DNA of 64,000 bases, taken from the NCBI GenBank assembly GCA_003223115.1, contig QHXW01000290.1:38209-102208 (forward strand). Reading direction: 5' to 3'. This document shows positions 8,757 to 17,811 of the stretch, in pieces. Position 1 is the first letter of the stretch. Every line of letters starts with the position of its first letter. Both the position numbers and the translations under genes were made by a program. A model generated the notes under the pieces. That model was not told where the DNA came from. It saw nothing but the letters and a program-made list of their open reading frames with translations, and made no database searches. The DNA is from Acidobacteriota bacterium. Lineage in GTDB: Bacteria > Acidobacteriota > Terriglobia > Bryobacterales > Bryobacteraceae.

Positions 8757-9593
8757 GCGCTTTTTCTGAGCTTCCAGCAGCCGGTAGGCCTCGCGTTTCG
8801 AGAGCCCGTGCTGGTGTGCCACCTGCTTGAGAGCCTCCATGCGGCTCATCCCCTGCCGCATGCTGATTTCGACTTCGCTTTCGAGTGATGCGCCATCGGC
8901 GGGTTGTTCCGCGCCGCGTTCGGCCCTCGCGATCAGGAGTGTGATCTCCCCTTTCACCGACGGGCGCGAACGAAGTTGGGCCTCGAGTTCCGCCGGCGTG
9001 CCGCGCAGGAACTCCTCGTGTATTTTCGTCAGCTCGCGCGCCACAACCACGCGCCGGTTGCCCAGCGCCTTGCCGATATCCGCAAGAGCGTCTGCAATGC
9101 GATGCGGCGCTTCGTAAAAGATCAGCGTGGCCTGCTCGCTCTTCAGGGCGTCCAGGGCGCGGATTCTCTGTCCTGATTTAATGGGCAGGAAGCCCCCGAA
9201 GTAGAACGAGTCTGTCGGCAGGCCCGATGCCGCGAGCGCCACAACCAGGGCTGATGCCCCTGGAACGGGCACCACGCGTATCCCGCCGCCGATAGCTGCC
9301 GACACCAGACGATAACCGGGATCGGACACCAACGGCATTCCGGCATCGGATACTAGCGCGACGTTTGTGCCCTCGATCAGCTTGTTCACCAGTTCCTCCG
9401 CTCGAGCGTCTTCATTGTGTTCGTAATAGCTGACGGTGGGCCGTTTGATTCCGTAGTGTTCCAATAATTTCCGCGTCTGCCGCGTGTCCTCGCAGGCAAT
9501 CAGGTCCGCTTCACGCAGGATGCGCACGGCGCGATGGGTCATGTCCTCCAGATTGCCGATCGGCGTGGCGACGATGTAGAGCGTTCCGGGCAT
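8745..9593 (-). CDS. rsmI: 16S rRNA (cytidine1402-2'-O)-methyltransferase
   Basis: A 282-residue SAM-dependent methyltransferase of the tetrapyrrole-methylase fold that modifies C1402 of 16S rRNA together with RsmH. The N-terminus LYIVATPIGNLEDMTHRA, the LIACEDTRQTRKLLEHYGI segment and VSDAGMPLVSDPG are diagnostic of RsmI. The C-terminal tail (EALKQVAHQHGLSKREAYRLL) is the usual small helical domain. It is the last gene of a minus-strand operon and lies 2 bp after the ChbG/HpnK-like gene. Its last codons fall inside a dispersed repeat. Confidence 0.93.
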   Translation of the reverse strand: MPGTLYIVATPIGNLEDMTHRAVRILREADLIACEDTRQTRKLLEHYGIKRPTVSYYEHNEDARAEELVNKLIEGTNVALVSDAGMPLVSDPGYRLVSAAIGGGIRVVPVPGASALVVALAASGLPTDSFYFGGFLPIKSGQRIRALDALKSEQATLIFYEAPHRIADALADIGKALGNRRVVVARELTKIHEEFLRGTPAELEAQLRSRPSVKGEITLLIARAERGAEQPADGASLESEVEISMRQGMSRMEALKQVAHQHGLSKREAYRLLEAQKKRPVE

Positions 9594-9595
9594 GT

Positions 9596-10429
9596 TCAGA
9601 CTGCACGACTCAAGGTTCGATAGTTGACCAATGCCACGTCATTGTCTTCCAGCGCGCGCCGCGTTTCCGAGGCAGTGAGCGCCTCGAGTTCCCATTCGCG
9701 GCTCTCTTTCAGGCGGGTACGCGCAGCTCGCAGCTCATCGGTACAGCGGCCCGGGTGGCACATGAACTCCGTCGTCCCTTCGGGCAAGGCCTTGATCAGC
9801 TCCACCAGTTCCGCAGTTCGAAACCGCCCCGTGATCTGAAACCCGGCAAAATGGTCGGTGGTTCGGCATTGATGCGCCGCAAGCACGTGCTGGAAGCGCG
9901 CTCGCACCAGTTGCAAGCCATCGCTCGTGGCACGCGTCAGCCAGGAAGCTCTGGCCCGCGCCGCCGTGAGCGGAAGATCAAAAGGCCGCCGCACCCAAGA
10001 GATGTGGAATTCCTCCGCAATTCCAGCGACTACGTCCAGCACCGGAGGCGCCAGATGCGTGTGTTTGTGAGTATCCAAGTGCGTTGGTGATATTCCCGCA
10101 CCGAGGATCCGGCGCACTTGGGCCGCGAGCTCTTCCCGTACGAGAATTTTACGCGTGGCGATTGCGGCCAACAACTGCGGAACGCTGGAGGGAAGCTCTC
10201 GACCGGGATCTGAGACCGACCGGCCGCCGACCAATACCAGGTGGCAACCCACATCGAGCAAAGGATTCTCATGAGCCAGCCGCGCCGCGTCGTCGAACGC
10301 TTCGCCATTGGCCATCAGAGTGGCCGCGGTCAGAATCCCATTCTGATGCGCTTCGACAATCCCGCGGTTGACGTCTCGCGTGTATCCGAAATCATCCGCA
10401 TTCACTACAAGTTGTCGCTTGAGCGTCAA
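9596..10429 (-). CDS. ChbG/YdjC-family carbohydrate deacetylase (HpnK-like)
   Basis: A 277-residue metal-dependent deacetylase of the YdjC/ChbG family. VVNADDFGYTRDVNRGI at the N-terminus carries the Asp-Asp metal pair, and DTHKHTHLAPPV near residue 120 carries the metal-binding histidines. Known relatives deacetylate chito-oligosaccharides (ChbG) or N-acetylglucosamine on hopanoid precursors (HpnK). No other hopanoid gene is seen in this window, so the substrate stays open. The start overlaps mlaD by 4 bp, indicating coupling to the lipid-transport genes, which fits an envelope lipid role as inference. Confidence 0.8.
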   Translation of the reverse strand: MTLKRQLVVNADDFGYTRDVNRGIVEAHQNGILTAATLMANGEAFDDAARLAHENPLLDVGCHLVLVGGRSVSDPGRELPSSVPQLLAAIATRKILVREELAAQVRRILGAGISPTHLDTHKHTHLAPPVLDVVAGIAEEFHISWVRRPFDLPLTAARARASWLTRATSDGLQLVRARFQHVLAAHQCRTTDHFAGFQITGRFRTAELVELIKALPEGTTEFMCHPGRCTDELRAARTRLKESREWELEALTASETRRALEDNDVALVNYRTLSRAV

Positions 10430-11499
10430 AACAGTGCAAGCTTGATGCGCAGGAATTTCTTGGGATTGGCGCGCATGTCTTTGAGCAATTGATGCAGTTC
10501 TCCGGTGGCGCCGTTCAAGCTTTCATAGAGCTGTTGGTTGACCATGAGCTGTCCGATGGTCCCCTGGCCCGAGTTGATCTTGTCAACCGTCGTGCCGAGT
10601 TTGGCGATCACGTCGTTGATTTTGCCGTAGAGCACATCGTCCTTCAGAAGCTTTCCGGCGGTGCCTTTACCGGCCTGCAGATCGTCCAGCAGCAGATTCA
10701 TTTGCGCGGTGGTTTTCCGCAGACCGTCGTACAGCGCGGGATCCTTCAGGAACTTTCCGGCCGATCCGCGGCCTTGCTGCAGCTCGTTCATCAGATCGTT
10801 AACCCGCTGGATGGGCGCACGTATTTCCTGATAAAGCGCGTCATCGTAGATCAGGCGGCTGATGGTCCCTTTGCCGGTCTTCACGGCGTTCATGATCTGC
10901 TGCGCCTCAGAAATGGCGGCATTCAAACGCTGGTACAGCTCCTCGTCCTTGAGAAACTTGCCGATATTCCCGCGTCCGGCTTCGACATCGCCCAGAATGA
11001 GGTCGGCCCGCTTGAGCAGGCCTTGGAATTGAGCCAGCAGGCTAGCGCTCTGCGCCATGAGTTCGGGAATGTCCTGGTTGGGAACACTGCGGATTTCATC
11101 GCCGGGTTGCACGTGCTGCGGGCTGGTCCCCTTGCTGATATTGATGAACTTGTCGCCCAGCAGGTTCGACGCCGCGATACCAGCCATGGAATCTTTGGGA
11201 ATTTCCTTCATGAAATCGTACTGAATGGTCATGACGATTTCGACCAAGCGGCGGGGGTCCTTTAATCCCGAGAGTCTGAGCTTGTCCACGTTGCCCACCA
11301 AAATGCCGTTCAAGCGAACGGTTGTGCCTTCCGTCATTCCGGCGGAATCGTCCATGTACGTTTTCAAGTCGAACGTGCGCTGAAACAGGTTCTTGCGGCC
11401 GGTGAGCAGAAAAATCAGTACGGCCACGATCACCATGGCCACAATGGCCATGACGCCGACCCGCAGTTTGGCGAAACTGACCTTTTGGGGATTGGCCAT
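10426..11499 (-). CDS. mlaD: MCE-domain lipid-transport protein MlaD
   Basis: A 357-residue inner-membrane-anchored periplasmic protein with one N-terminal membrane helix (about 14-33) and one MCE domain (about 38-120: DSAGMTEGTTVRLNGILVGNV). A long helical tail follows with repeated GKFLKD/LLDDLQAGKGTAGKLL-type segments, each about 35 residues long, likely forming a coiled or tunnel-like assembly. It would shuttle lipids between the inner and outer membranes with MlaE and MlaF. It lies 3 bp after mlaF and overlaps the next gene by 4 bp. The tail is much longer than that of E. coli MlaD (about 180 residues). Confidence 0.88.
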   Translation of the reverse strand: MANPQKVSFAKLRVGVMAIVAMVIVAVLIFLLTGRKNLFQRTFDLKTYMDDSAGMTEGTTVRLNGILVGNVDKLRLSGLKDPRRLVEIVMTIQYDFMKEIPKDSMAGIAASNLLGDKFINISKGTSPQHVQPGDEIRSVPNQDIPELMAQSASLLAQFQGLLKRADLILGDVEAGRGNIGKFLKDEELYQRLNAAISEAQQIMNAVKTGKGTISRLIYDDALYQEIRAPIQRVNDLMNELQQGRGSAGKFLKDPALYDGLRKTTAQMNLLLDDLQAGKGTAGKLLKDDVLYGKINDVIAKLGTTVDKINSGQGTIGQLMVNQQLYESLNGATGELHQLLKDMRANPKKFLRIKLALF

Positions 11500-11502
11500 T
11501 AC

Positions 11503-12372
11503 CTACCCGCCGCTCTGCTTTCGGAATTTGGAAATGTAGGCATCAGTCGAGGCTTCCAGCTCAGCTTGAGTTCCTTCGAAAACCAGGCGGCCTTCCCGCA
11601 GTACCAGGAATTTTGTCGTGCGCGTGATGTTGTTGCCAACGCCCCGCGCCGGCTCGAGCTTGCCATTGTCAGGATTGTATCGGAAATTGGCCATCAAAGC
11701 GCCGTCCTGATAACGGTGCGTCACGATGAGCGTGGCGATTTTGCTCAAGTCTCTTTCTTTGATGATCAGGGCCATGATGGTGTGCGCGGTAATCGGGTCC
11801 AGGCCCGCCGTGGGCGAATCATAAAGCAAAAGAGGCGGCGTTGTCACCACGGCGCGGGCAATGGCCACGCGCCTCCGCATCCCTCCCGACAGTTCGCTCG
11901 GAAAACGCGATAGCGTGTGCTCCAGTTCCACGAACCGCAGCGCCTCCCGCACCCGCTTAGACACGTCTTCGATGGGACACTGAATGGCTTTTTGATTGAC
12001 CAGCGGGTAAGCCACATTCTCCTCGATGGTGAGCGAATCGAAAAGAGCGCTCTCCTGAAAGAGCATGCCGAGCTTGCTGCGGATACCGAAGAGCTGCTGC
12101 TCGGTCATCCGCGTGATGTCCTGTCCGAACACGTGCACAGAACCTGACTGGGGCTGCACTAGGCCTAGGGCAGTCTTCAGCAGGACGGTCTTTCCGCTGC
12201 CGGCCGCTCCTAAAATAATGCGCGTCTCCGCTTGCCGGACTTCAAACGAGACGTCCTGAAGCGCGGGAACATCGTCGAATGCAACCGACACGTGCTCGAA
12301 GCGCAGAACGCCTGCCGACGCCGGCGGCGGCGCATCGGGCAAAAGAACAGAGGAAGAAGTACCCCGGGGCAT
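11503..12372 (-). CDS. mlaF: ABC transporter ATPase MlaF with Ser in place of the catalytic Glu
   Basis: A 289-residue ATPase partner of MlaE. Walker A is GAAGSGKT (55-62), the Q-loop is FQESALFDSLT (Gln106), the signature LSGGM is at 161-165, and an H-loop THR lies near 217. Walker B reads LLLYDSPTAGLDP: the residue after Asp185, normally the catalytic Glu, is Ser186. The reading frame is open further upstream, but those codons lie inside mlaE. ATG 12372 sits in a TGATG overlap with the mlaE stop and is the credible start. It is inner-membrane associated and powers lipid movement through the MCE complex. The changed residue suggests slow hydrolysis or an alternative base. Confidence 0.88.
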   Translation of the reverse strand: MPRGTSSSVLLPDAPPPASAGVLRFEHVSVAFDDVPALQDVSFEVRQAETRIILGAAGSGKTVLLKTALGLVQPQSGSVHVFGQDITRMTEQQLFGIRSKLGMLFQESALFDSLTIEENVAYPLVNQKAIQCPIEDVSKRVREALRFVELEHTLSRFPSELSGGMRRRVAIARAVVTTPPLLLYDSPTAGLDPITAHTIMALIIKERDLSKIATLIVTHRYQDGALMANFRYNPDNGKLEPARGVGNNITRTTKFLVLREGRLVFEGTQAELEASTDAYISKFRKQSGG

Positions 12373-13148
12373 CAGGAAGCCGAAACCAATTGGCTCGTGA
12401 AAATGCGCGTCAGGAAGAAGGTGAGGACGAAGATCAAAACAGAGGCAGCCACCATGGCCTGAGTCGTCGCGCGGCCCACGCCCTGAGTGCCTCCACTCGC
12501 CCGCAGCCCGTAGTAGCAACCCACCAGCGCGATCACAAAGGCAAACACAAACGGCTTCAGCAAACCCTGCGTCACATCATCCCATCCCAGGGCCTGCCAA
12601 ACCGACGTCCAGTACTGCCGCCCGTTCACGTCCAGCATGCCGGCTGCAACCACATACCCGCCGAACACGCCTACGAAATCGGCAATGATCGTCAGCAAGG
12701 GCAACACTACACAGGTTGCGATCAGGCGCGGCGTAACCAATTTCTGAATGGGATCGGTACCCAGCGCCCGCATGGCGTCAATCTGTTCGGTGACTTTCAT
12801 CGAGCCGATTTCGCTAGCCATGCCCGAAGCGTTGCGACCGGCAACCATGAGCGAAGTGAGAGCCGGACCCAGCTCGCGAACCAAGGTGATTGAAACCGCA
12901 GTTCCCACCTTGCCTGTCTGGCCCCACTGGGCCAGTGCGCGCGCCAACTGGAGCGCCATCACAGCACCGCTGAAGAAGCCGGTCATCACGACAATAGGCA
13001 GGCTGCCGACCCCGATATTGTCCATCTGCAGAACGATATCGTCCGAGTAATGCGGTTCGCGAAACATGTTGCGAAGCGCCCTTCCCGCGAGCAGATAAAA
13101 TTCCTGGACGGCCAGAATGGGTCCGGTGACCACCTCGAGCAGAGCCAT
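12372..13148 (-). CDS. mlaE: MCE/Mla lipid transporter permease MlaE
   Basis: A 258-residue integral membrane permease with five to six hydrophobic helices. The family core is clear: VREL(G)PALTSLMVAGRNASGMASEIGSM (residues about 90-120) and the EQIDAMRALGTDP coupling helix that contacts the ATPase. It starts the operon mlaE-mlaF-mlaD-ChbG/HpnK-rsmI, all on the minus strand with overlaps or gaps of a few bases. The upstream 31 bp are shared with a divergent P1 peptidase gene. Confidence 0.92.
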   Translation of the reverse strand: MALLEVVTGPILAVQEFYLLAGRALRNMFREPHYSDDIVLQMDNIGVGSLPIVVMTGFFSGAVMALQLARALAQWGQTGKVGTAVSITLVRELGPALTSLMVAGRNASGMASEIGSMKVTEQIDAMRALGTDPIQKLVTPRLIATCVVLPLLTIIADFVGVFGGYVVAAGMLDVNGRQYWTSVWQALGWDDVTQGLLKPFVFAFVIALVGCYYGLRASGGTQGVGRATTQAMVAASVLIFVLTFFLTRIFTSQLVSAS

Positions 13149-13179
13149 GTCGTTTTCGATGCTACCATACGACTAACCC

Positions 13180-14148
13180 ATGAAAGGACTTACCGACATC
13201 CCAGGCATTCGCGTGGGACATGTCTCGGATTACGAGGCGCTGACCGGTTGTACCGCTATCCTTTTTGAAGCGGGAGCCGTGGGCGGTATCGACGTACGAG
13301 GCGCGGCTACTGGAACGGAAGACATTGACGTGCTCAGGCCGTCGCATATAGCCGATCGCGTCCATGCTGTGGTGCTCGCGGGCGGGAGCGCATTTGGTCT
13401 CGAAGCCGCGTCAGGCGTACGCCGCTTTCTAGAACATCACGGAGTCGGATTCCGTTTCGGCGGGGCGGTGGTGCCGATTGTGACCTCCGCGATTCTGTTC
13501 GATCTGGGGCTCGGTAAATCCCACGTTCGTCCCACGCGCGAAATGGGGGAGGCTGCTGCCGCTGCGGCGACCGTGGACGCGGTTCATGAAGGTGCTGTGG
13601 GCGCTGGAACTGGCGCTACAGTCGGCAAAATTTTCGGCATGAAGCAGGCCATGAAGAGCGGCATCGGCTCAACTACCGTCAACCTGGACGATCGTGTAAG
13701 GGTGGCAGCGCTGGTTGCCGTGAATGCGCTCGGCGATGTGCGGGATCCGCAGACTGGCAAGCTAATCGCGGGAGCACGGCGCGCGCCCGCCAGCGACGAA
13801 CTGGCCAATACCGAACTCGAGATGAAACGCAGCGCGAGAACCGGCAGGATGGGTGAAAATACGACGTTGGCCGTAGTGGCCACGAACGCGCGTCTATCCA
13901 AGGTCGGCGCCAACCGGCTGGCTCAATTGGCCAGTCTCGGGATGGCCCGCACCATTTTCCCGGTCAACACCAATGGAGATGGCGACCTGTGCTTCGCGCT
14001 GTCAGTAGGCGAGGAACGCGCCGACGTAGACGTACTGGGTGTGGCCGCGGCCGAAGCATTGGCTCAAGCCATTGTGCGCGCGGTGAAACTGGCGCCGACA
14101 CTGGGCGGGGTCCCGGGATTGGCGGGACCGCTCAAGACCAACGGCTAG
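13180..14148 (+). CDS. P1 family (DmpA-type) self-cleaving aminopeptidase
   Basis: A 322-residue cytoplasmic Ntn-like hydrolase of the P1/DmpA family. The start GLTDIPGIRVGHVSDYEALTG is typical, VLAGGSAFGLEAASGV is the conserved core, and GENTT at 225-229 is the autocleavage site, with Thr228 as expected new N-terminal nucleophile (Ser in DmpA itself, Thr in many relatives). The products would be an alpha chain of about 227 residues and a beta chain of about 95. Relatives cleave N-terminal amino acids from peptides, amides or beta-peptides; the substrate here is not predictable. Confidence 0.88.
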   Translation: MKGLTDIPGIRVGHVSDYEALTGCTAILFEAGAVGGIDVRGAATGTEDIDVLRPSHIADRVHAVVLAGGSAFGLEAASGVRRFLEHHGVGFRFGGAVVPIVTSAILFDLGLGKSHVRPTREMGEAAAAAATVDAVHEGAVGAGTGATVGKIFGMKQAMKSGIGSTTVNLDDRVRVAALVAVNALGDVRDPQTGKLIAGARRAPASDELANTELEMKRSARTGRMGENTTLAVVATNARLSKVGANRLAQLASLGMARTIFPVNTNGDGDLCFALSVGEERADVDVLGVAAAEALAQAIVRAVKLAPTLGGVPGLAGPLKTNG

Positions 14149-14184
14149 CCGCGCTGGATAAGGCCCATCATTAGCTCCTGACGG

Positions 14185-14568
14185 TTACTTTGGCTTATAG
14201 GCGATGCAGTCGATTTCTACTTTCATTTTGGGATCGGCGAACTTGCATTCGACGGTAGTGCGCGCCGGCTTGGCCGCGCCGAAAAACTCCGCGTAAACTT
14301 CGTTCATCGCGCCGAAATCCCTGCCATCGGACAAAAATACGGAGCACTTCACAACGTCCGCCACTCCGGCGCCGCAGCCTTCCAGAATCTTGCGAATATT
14401 CGTCAGCACCAGTCGCGTCTCGTGCTTGATGTCGCCGTACGACATCTGATTGGTGGCCGCATCGATGGGCCCCTGCCCCGCGACGAAGATGAAATCGCCC
14501 GCGCGAACAGCCGGAGAGTAGGGCCCGCGTGGCGTAGGCACACCCGGCGGAGTCATTCTCTCGATCAT
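14185..14568 (-). CDS. ridA: RidA family protein (enamine/imine deaminase)
   Basis: A 127-residue YjgF/RidA-fold protein. The key Arg103 (PARTTVE) and Glu118 (KVEIDCIA), which hold and hydrolyse 2-aminoacrylate-type intermediates in archetypal RidA, are both present. The N-terminal GPYSPAVRAGDFIFVAGQ is also standard. Its ATG overlaps the trxB stop by one base, so it is probably cotranslated with trxB. Family members detoxify reactive enamines from PLP enzymes; the sequence cannot tell whether this copy is RidA proper or an Rid subfamily member. Confidence 0.9.
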   Translation of the reverse strand: MIERMTPPGVPTPRGPYSPAVRAGDFIFVAGQGPIDAATNQMSYGDIKHETRLVLTNIRKILEGCGAGVADVVKCSVFLSDGRDFGAMNEVYAEFFGAAKPARTTVECKFADPKMKVEIDCIAYKPK

Positions 14569-15491
14569 TAGTGTCCCTCCGCTTCTAAAAATCGTTCCGC
14601 TTCCATGGCCGCCATGCAGCCCATGCCGGAGGCGGTGACGGCCTGGCGATAGACGCGGTCCTGCACGTCGCCTGCGTGAAAAACACCCGGAATATTGGTC
14701 CGGGCGCCGCTTTTCGAGATGACATAACCGTCGGCGTCGGTCTCGATCTGGCCGCGAAACACGGCCGTGTTCGGAATATGACCGATGGCCACGAAGAACC
14801 CGTCCACTTCCTGCTCCCAGACTTTGCCGGTGACCCCGTTTCGCAGCCGCGCTCCGGTGACGAGCCCTTTCGAGGCGTCGAAGACATCTTCAACCACGGT
14901 ATTCAGGACAAAAGTGATTTTGGGATTGTTCCGCGCGCGATCCAGCATGATCTTCGAAGCGCGAAACTGGTCGCGCCGGTGCACCAGGGCCACTTCGCGG
15001 CCGAAACGCGTCAGAAAGTTGGCCTCTTCCATGGCGGAATCGCCGCCGCCGACCACCATGATCTTTTTATCGCGATAGAAAAAACCATCACAGGTCGCGC
15101 AAGAGCTGACGCCATGGCCAATCAGGTTCTGCTCATTCGGCAAGCCCAGCCATCGCGCCGAGGCACCGGAGGCGATAATCAACGTGCGAGTCTCAATCCA
15201 GTCGCCCTCGATATTGAGGCGGAACGGCCGTTTCGAGAGATCCGCTTCGACTACCGCGCCTTCCTTAAACTCGGCGCCGAAAGTCTGTGCCTGCTTCTTG
15301 ATGTTCTCCACCAGATCCGGCCCGTTGATGCCCTCCGGGAACCCGGGGAAATTCTCCACAAGCGTAGTGAGTGAGAGCTGTCCGCCGGGATGGTGGCCCT
15401 TCACCACCAGCGGCTTCAGATTCGCACGCGCGGCGTAGATGGCCGCGGTATTTCCGGCACAACCCGAGCCGACGATTACAAGATTGAACAT
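14568..15491 (-). CDS. trxB: Thioredoxin reductase
   Basis: A 307-residue low-molecular-weight thioredoxin reductase using NADPH and FAD. It has an N-terminal GxGxxG-type FAD motif (GSGCAGNTAAIYAARA, a variation with Ser/Cys inside), the redox pair Cys131-Ala-Thr-Cys134, the NADPH motif GGGDSAMEEANFLTRF and C-terminal GVFHAGDVQDRVYRQ. It stands 80 bp downstream of the iron-import operon on the same strand. Campylobacter P19-type iron loci also carry thioredoxin-like proteins, so a redox link is possible, though trxB is also a general housekeeping gene. Confidence 0.94.
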   Translation of the reverse strand: MFNLVIVGSGCAGNTAAIYAARANLKPLVVKGHHPGGQLSLTTLVENFPGFPEGINGPDLVENIKKQAQTFGAEFKEGAVVEADLSKRPFRLNIEGDWIETRTLIIASGASARWLGLPNEQNLIGHGVSSCATCDGFFYRDKKIMVVGGGDSAMEEANFLTRFGREVALVHRRDQFRASKIMLDRARNNPKITFVLNTVVEDVFDASKGLVTGARLRNGVTGKVWEQEVDGFFVAIGHIPNTAVFRGQIETDADGYVISKSGARTNIPGVFHAGDVQDRVYRQAVTASGMGCMAAMEAERFLEAEGH

Positions 15492-15571
15492 GATCGAAAA
15501 CCTTGTTTCGGGAAAACTAGAATTTCCAATGTATCACGAGCGAGATCTCCGGTTCAGCCGCGCGGCGCTAA

Positions 15572-16711
15572 CTAATTCGCACGGCCGCGCGTGGATTCCG
15601 AGGACCGTTTTTCGCCCGGCGCACCGTCGCCGCAGCACTCACCCGGTGGAATCGGGCTGCCGTGCGGGCAGGTAGCCGGGTGACCCAAGAAAGTGCAGAT
15701 GCGGTCTGTGACTTCCGGGCTGAGAATGTGCTCGAACGTGCAGGCATTGGATTCCACGGCGGCATCATCGCGAATGGAGAGCACATCCATGAATAACCGT
15801 TCGGCCAGCCGGTGCCTGCGGATGACGCTGCGTGCGCGAGATTCTCCGGCCTGGGTGAAATCGACTTCACTGCCGGCCATTTTCAAAAGCCCGATGCGCG
15901 ACATGGTCGCGACCAGCCGCCGTTTTTGCATCTCGGTAAAATGCGAACATTCGTGGTGCATCGCGCTTTCGCGCAGCATCCAAAGCTCCTCGAGCACTTC
16001 ATCGAAATCCTCGTTCTCTTCCGCCGTAAACACCACGGTCTCGACGATACGGCCGTGCTCCAGGTTGATGCGGCGGTCGGCGCAACGCCCCGCGCGCTCG
16101 TCGTGCGTCACCAACAGGAACGTGCGTCCCTGGGCGTGAAGACCGCTCAAGAGGTCCAGCACGATCTGCTCATTTGATGCATCCAGGTTGCCGGTGGGTT
16201 CATCGGCCAGAATGATTTTCGGATCGTTCACCAGCGCCCGCGCGATGGCCACGCGCTGCTGCTCGCCACCCGATAACTCAGAGGGCAAGTGGCTTGCGCG
16301 CGCGGTCAAACCCACGTGCTCCAGCATGCGCCTGGCCTCGGCTTCATCGGTCATGCTGTGGAAGTATTGCGCCAGCATCACGTTCTCGAGCGCCGTCAGG
16401 TGCGGAATCAGATGATACTGCTGGAAGATCAATCCCACGGTCTCGGCACGAAAGCGAACCAGTTCGGCGCGCGTGAGTTTCGAAATGTCGGTCGAGCCGA
16501 TCCGGACCGAGCCGCTCGAAGGCTGATCGAGGCATCCCAGGATATTCAGCAGCGTGGTCTTACCGGATCCCGACGGGCCCATAATCGCGATCCACTCGCC
16601 CGAGTCGGCCGTGAATGTAACCTCATCAAGCGCTTGCACCGGTGCGCCGCCACCTGCCTGGTAGTTCTTCGAAACGCGCTCGGCTTCGAGAAAATGGACC
16701 ATCCGCTTCAT
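15572..16711 (-). CDS. LolD/MacB-type ABC ATPase fused to a DtxR-like metal-sensor domain
   Basis: A 379-residue fusion. Residues 6-225 are a complete ABC ATPase: Walker A GPSGSGKT (45-52), Q-loop FQQ, signature LSGGEQQR, Walker [13 protein letters not shown] and an H-loop. Residues about 233-356 align with DtxR/IdeR: HRLAERL (His300, Glu304), CTFEH (Cys324, Glu327, His328) and CPHGSPIP. These match the metal ligands His79, Glu83, Cys102, Glu105 and His106 of DtxR; the residue near DtxR His98 is Glu320. The stretch matching the DNA-binding helix-turn-helix is about 7 residues shorter than in DtxR, so DNA binding is doubtful. It overlaps the permease gene by 4 bp. A role as cytoplasmic metal-responsive ATPase is inference. 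Confidence 0.85.
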   Translation of the reverse strand: MKRMVHFLEAERVSKNYQAGGGAPVQALDEVTFTADSGEWIAIMGPSGSGKTTLLNILGCLDQPSSGSVRIGSTDISKLTRAELVRFRAETVGLIFQQYHLIPHLTALENVMLAQYFHSMTDEAEARRMLEHVGLTARASHLPSELSGGEQQRVAIARALVNDPKIILADEPTGNLDASNEQIVLDLLSGLHAQGRTFLLVTHDERAGRCADRRINLEHGRIVETVVFTAEENEDFDEVLEELWMLRESAMHHECSHFTEMQKRRLVATMSRIGLLKMAGSEVDFTQAGESRARSVIRRHRLAERLFMDVLSIRDDAAVESNACTFEHILSPEVTDRICTFLGHPATCPHGSPIPPGECCGDGAPGEKRSSESTRGRAN

Positions 16712-17811
16712 TCTCCGCGAAGGATCACGGCCGGTTCAATGCGCCAGATGCGTGAGGCGGCAGCAACAGTGGCGACCGCGGCGATCAGCAGTGTCATCAG
16801 GGCCACGGGCATGAACACCGCGAAATCCACGCCGATTGGGGTGGCCTGGGCGGAATTCGAAAAAATCGTCAGGCCAATCCAGTACGCAATAGCCAGGCCC
16901 GCTGCGTAACCCGTGAGCGCGGCCGCGAGCGCCAGCACGAGCGACTCTGAAAGAAGAAGAGTGGCGATGCGCCCTTCAGCCGCGCCGATGGCCTTCAGGA
17001 CGCCGATTTCTTTGCTACGCTCGAGCACCAGCTCGCTGAAATTTCCAGTCACGCACAAGGTGGTAATCAGCAGGATCACCACACTCAGCAGAAGAACCGC
17101 GCTGCGAACTTTCATGACTACGTTCGCTTCGGTTTCGGCCAATGCGCGGAGTACTCGCACCTCGGCTTGTGGAAACGCACGGGACAGCGCATCGCGAACC
17201 TCGGGCAGCCGCTCGCCATCGGCCCGGATTTGCACCAGACTAGCCACGTCCCGGAATGCTGCGTCCGCGGACGCACGCTCGAAGGGCACTATCACTTGGC
17301 TGTCTTCGGCGCCGCCGGTGCTGACAATCCCGCGAACTGTGCACGGCCCGCTGGCGAGTGTGACCGTCTGCGCCAGCGCGACTCGGAAGTGAGCCGCCAG
17401 CGTTATGCCGGCAAGACACTCGCCCTTCGACGCTGTGCGCGCGCCCTCCACGCGCCAGTAGCTGATGAGAGGGCCGGCTCTCGAAAAATCTACGCCCGCC
17501 TCGACCACGCGCTCGTCACTGATGTGGCCAATGGTGATGCGGCCGATGGTGTAGATGAAGGGCGCCGCCACGACGTCCAGCTTTTCGGCTGAGGAGACGG
17601 CCTGGAGCGGAACAGTTCGTGCGTCGCCGACCGGAGCAATGACCAGGTTGGCGCCAAACGCCCGGAATTCGCGGCGCATCTTGCGCTCGATATCGGAGTA
17701 CAAGCTGAACACAGCCGTAGCCAGCATGGCCGCCACTGCGAGACCGGCAAAAGCGAGGGCCAGCCGCCTGCGGCGGAATTTCACCGCTCCCACAACAAAC
17801 CGCCAGAACAT
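16708..17811 (-). CDS. FtsX-like ABC permease of the iron-import module (second)
   Basis: A 367-residue MacB/FtsX-type permease with an N-terminal membrane helix (about 15-35), a periplasmic domain (about 40-240) and three C-terminal helices (about 255-350). The end PAVILRGE is the classic FtsX/MacB terminus. The frame is open for another 110 codons upstream, but these overlap the other permease in a low-complexity Arg/Gly-rich shadow. ATG 17811 overlaps the upstream stop as TGATG and is the likely start. It pairs with the preceding permease and the ATPase-DtxR fusion, like Cj1661-Cj1663 of the Campylobacter P19 iron locus. Confidence 0.88.
   Translation of the reverse strand: MFWRFVVGAVKFRRRRLALAFAGLAVAAMLATAVFSLYSDIERKMRREFRAFGANLVIAPVGDARTVPLQAVSSAEKLDVVAAPFIYTIGRITIGHISDERVVEAGVDFSRAGPLISYWRVEGARTASKGECLAGITLAAHFRVALAQTVTLASGPCTVRGIVSTGGAEDSQVIVPFERASADAAFRDVASLVQIRADGERLPEVRDALSRAFPQAEVRVLRALAETEANVVMKVRSAVLLLSVVILLITTLCVTGNFSELVLERSKEIGVLKAIGAAEGRIATLLLSESLVLALAAALTGYAAGLAIAYWIGLTIFSNSAQATPIGVDFAVFMPVALMTLLIAAVATVAAASRIWRIEPAVILRGE

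Noticed and set aside
12373..12519. Extended N-terminus of MlaF
   Set aside because: These codons lie inside mlaE, and the translated part is His/Arg-rich without family similarity; ATG 12372 forms a TGATG overlap.
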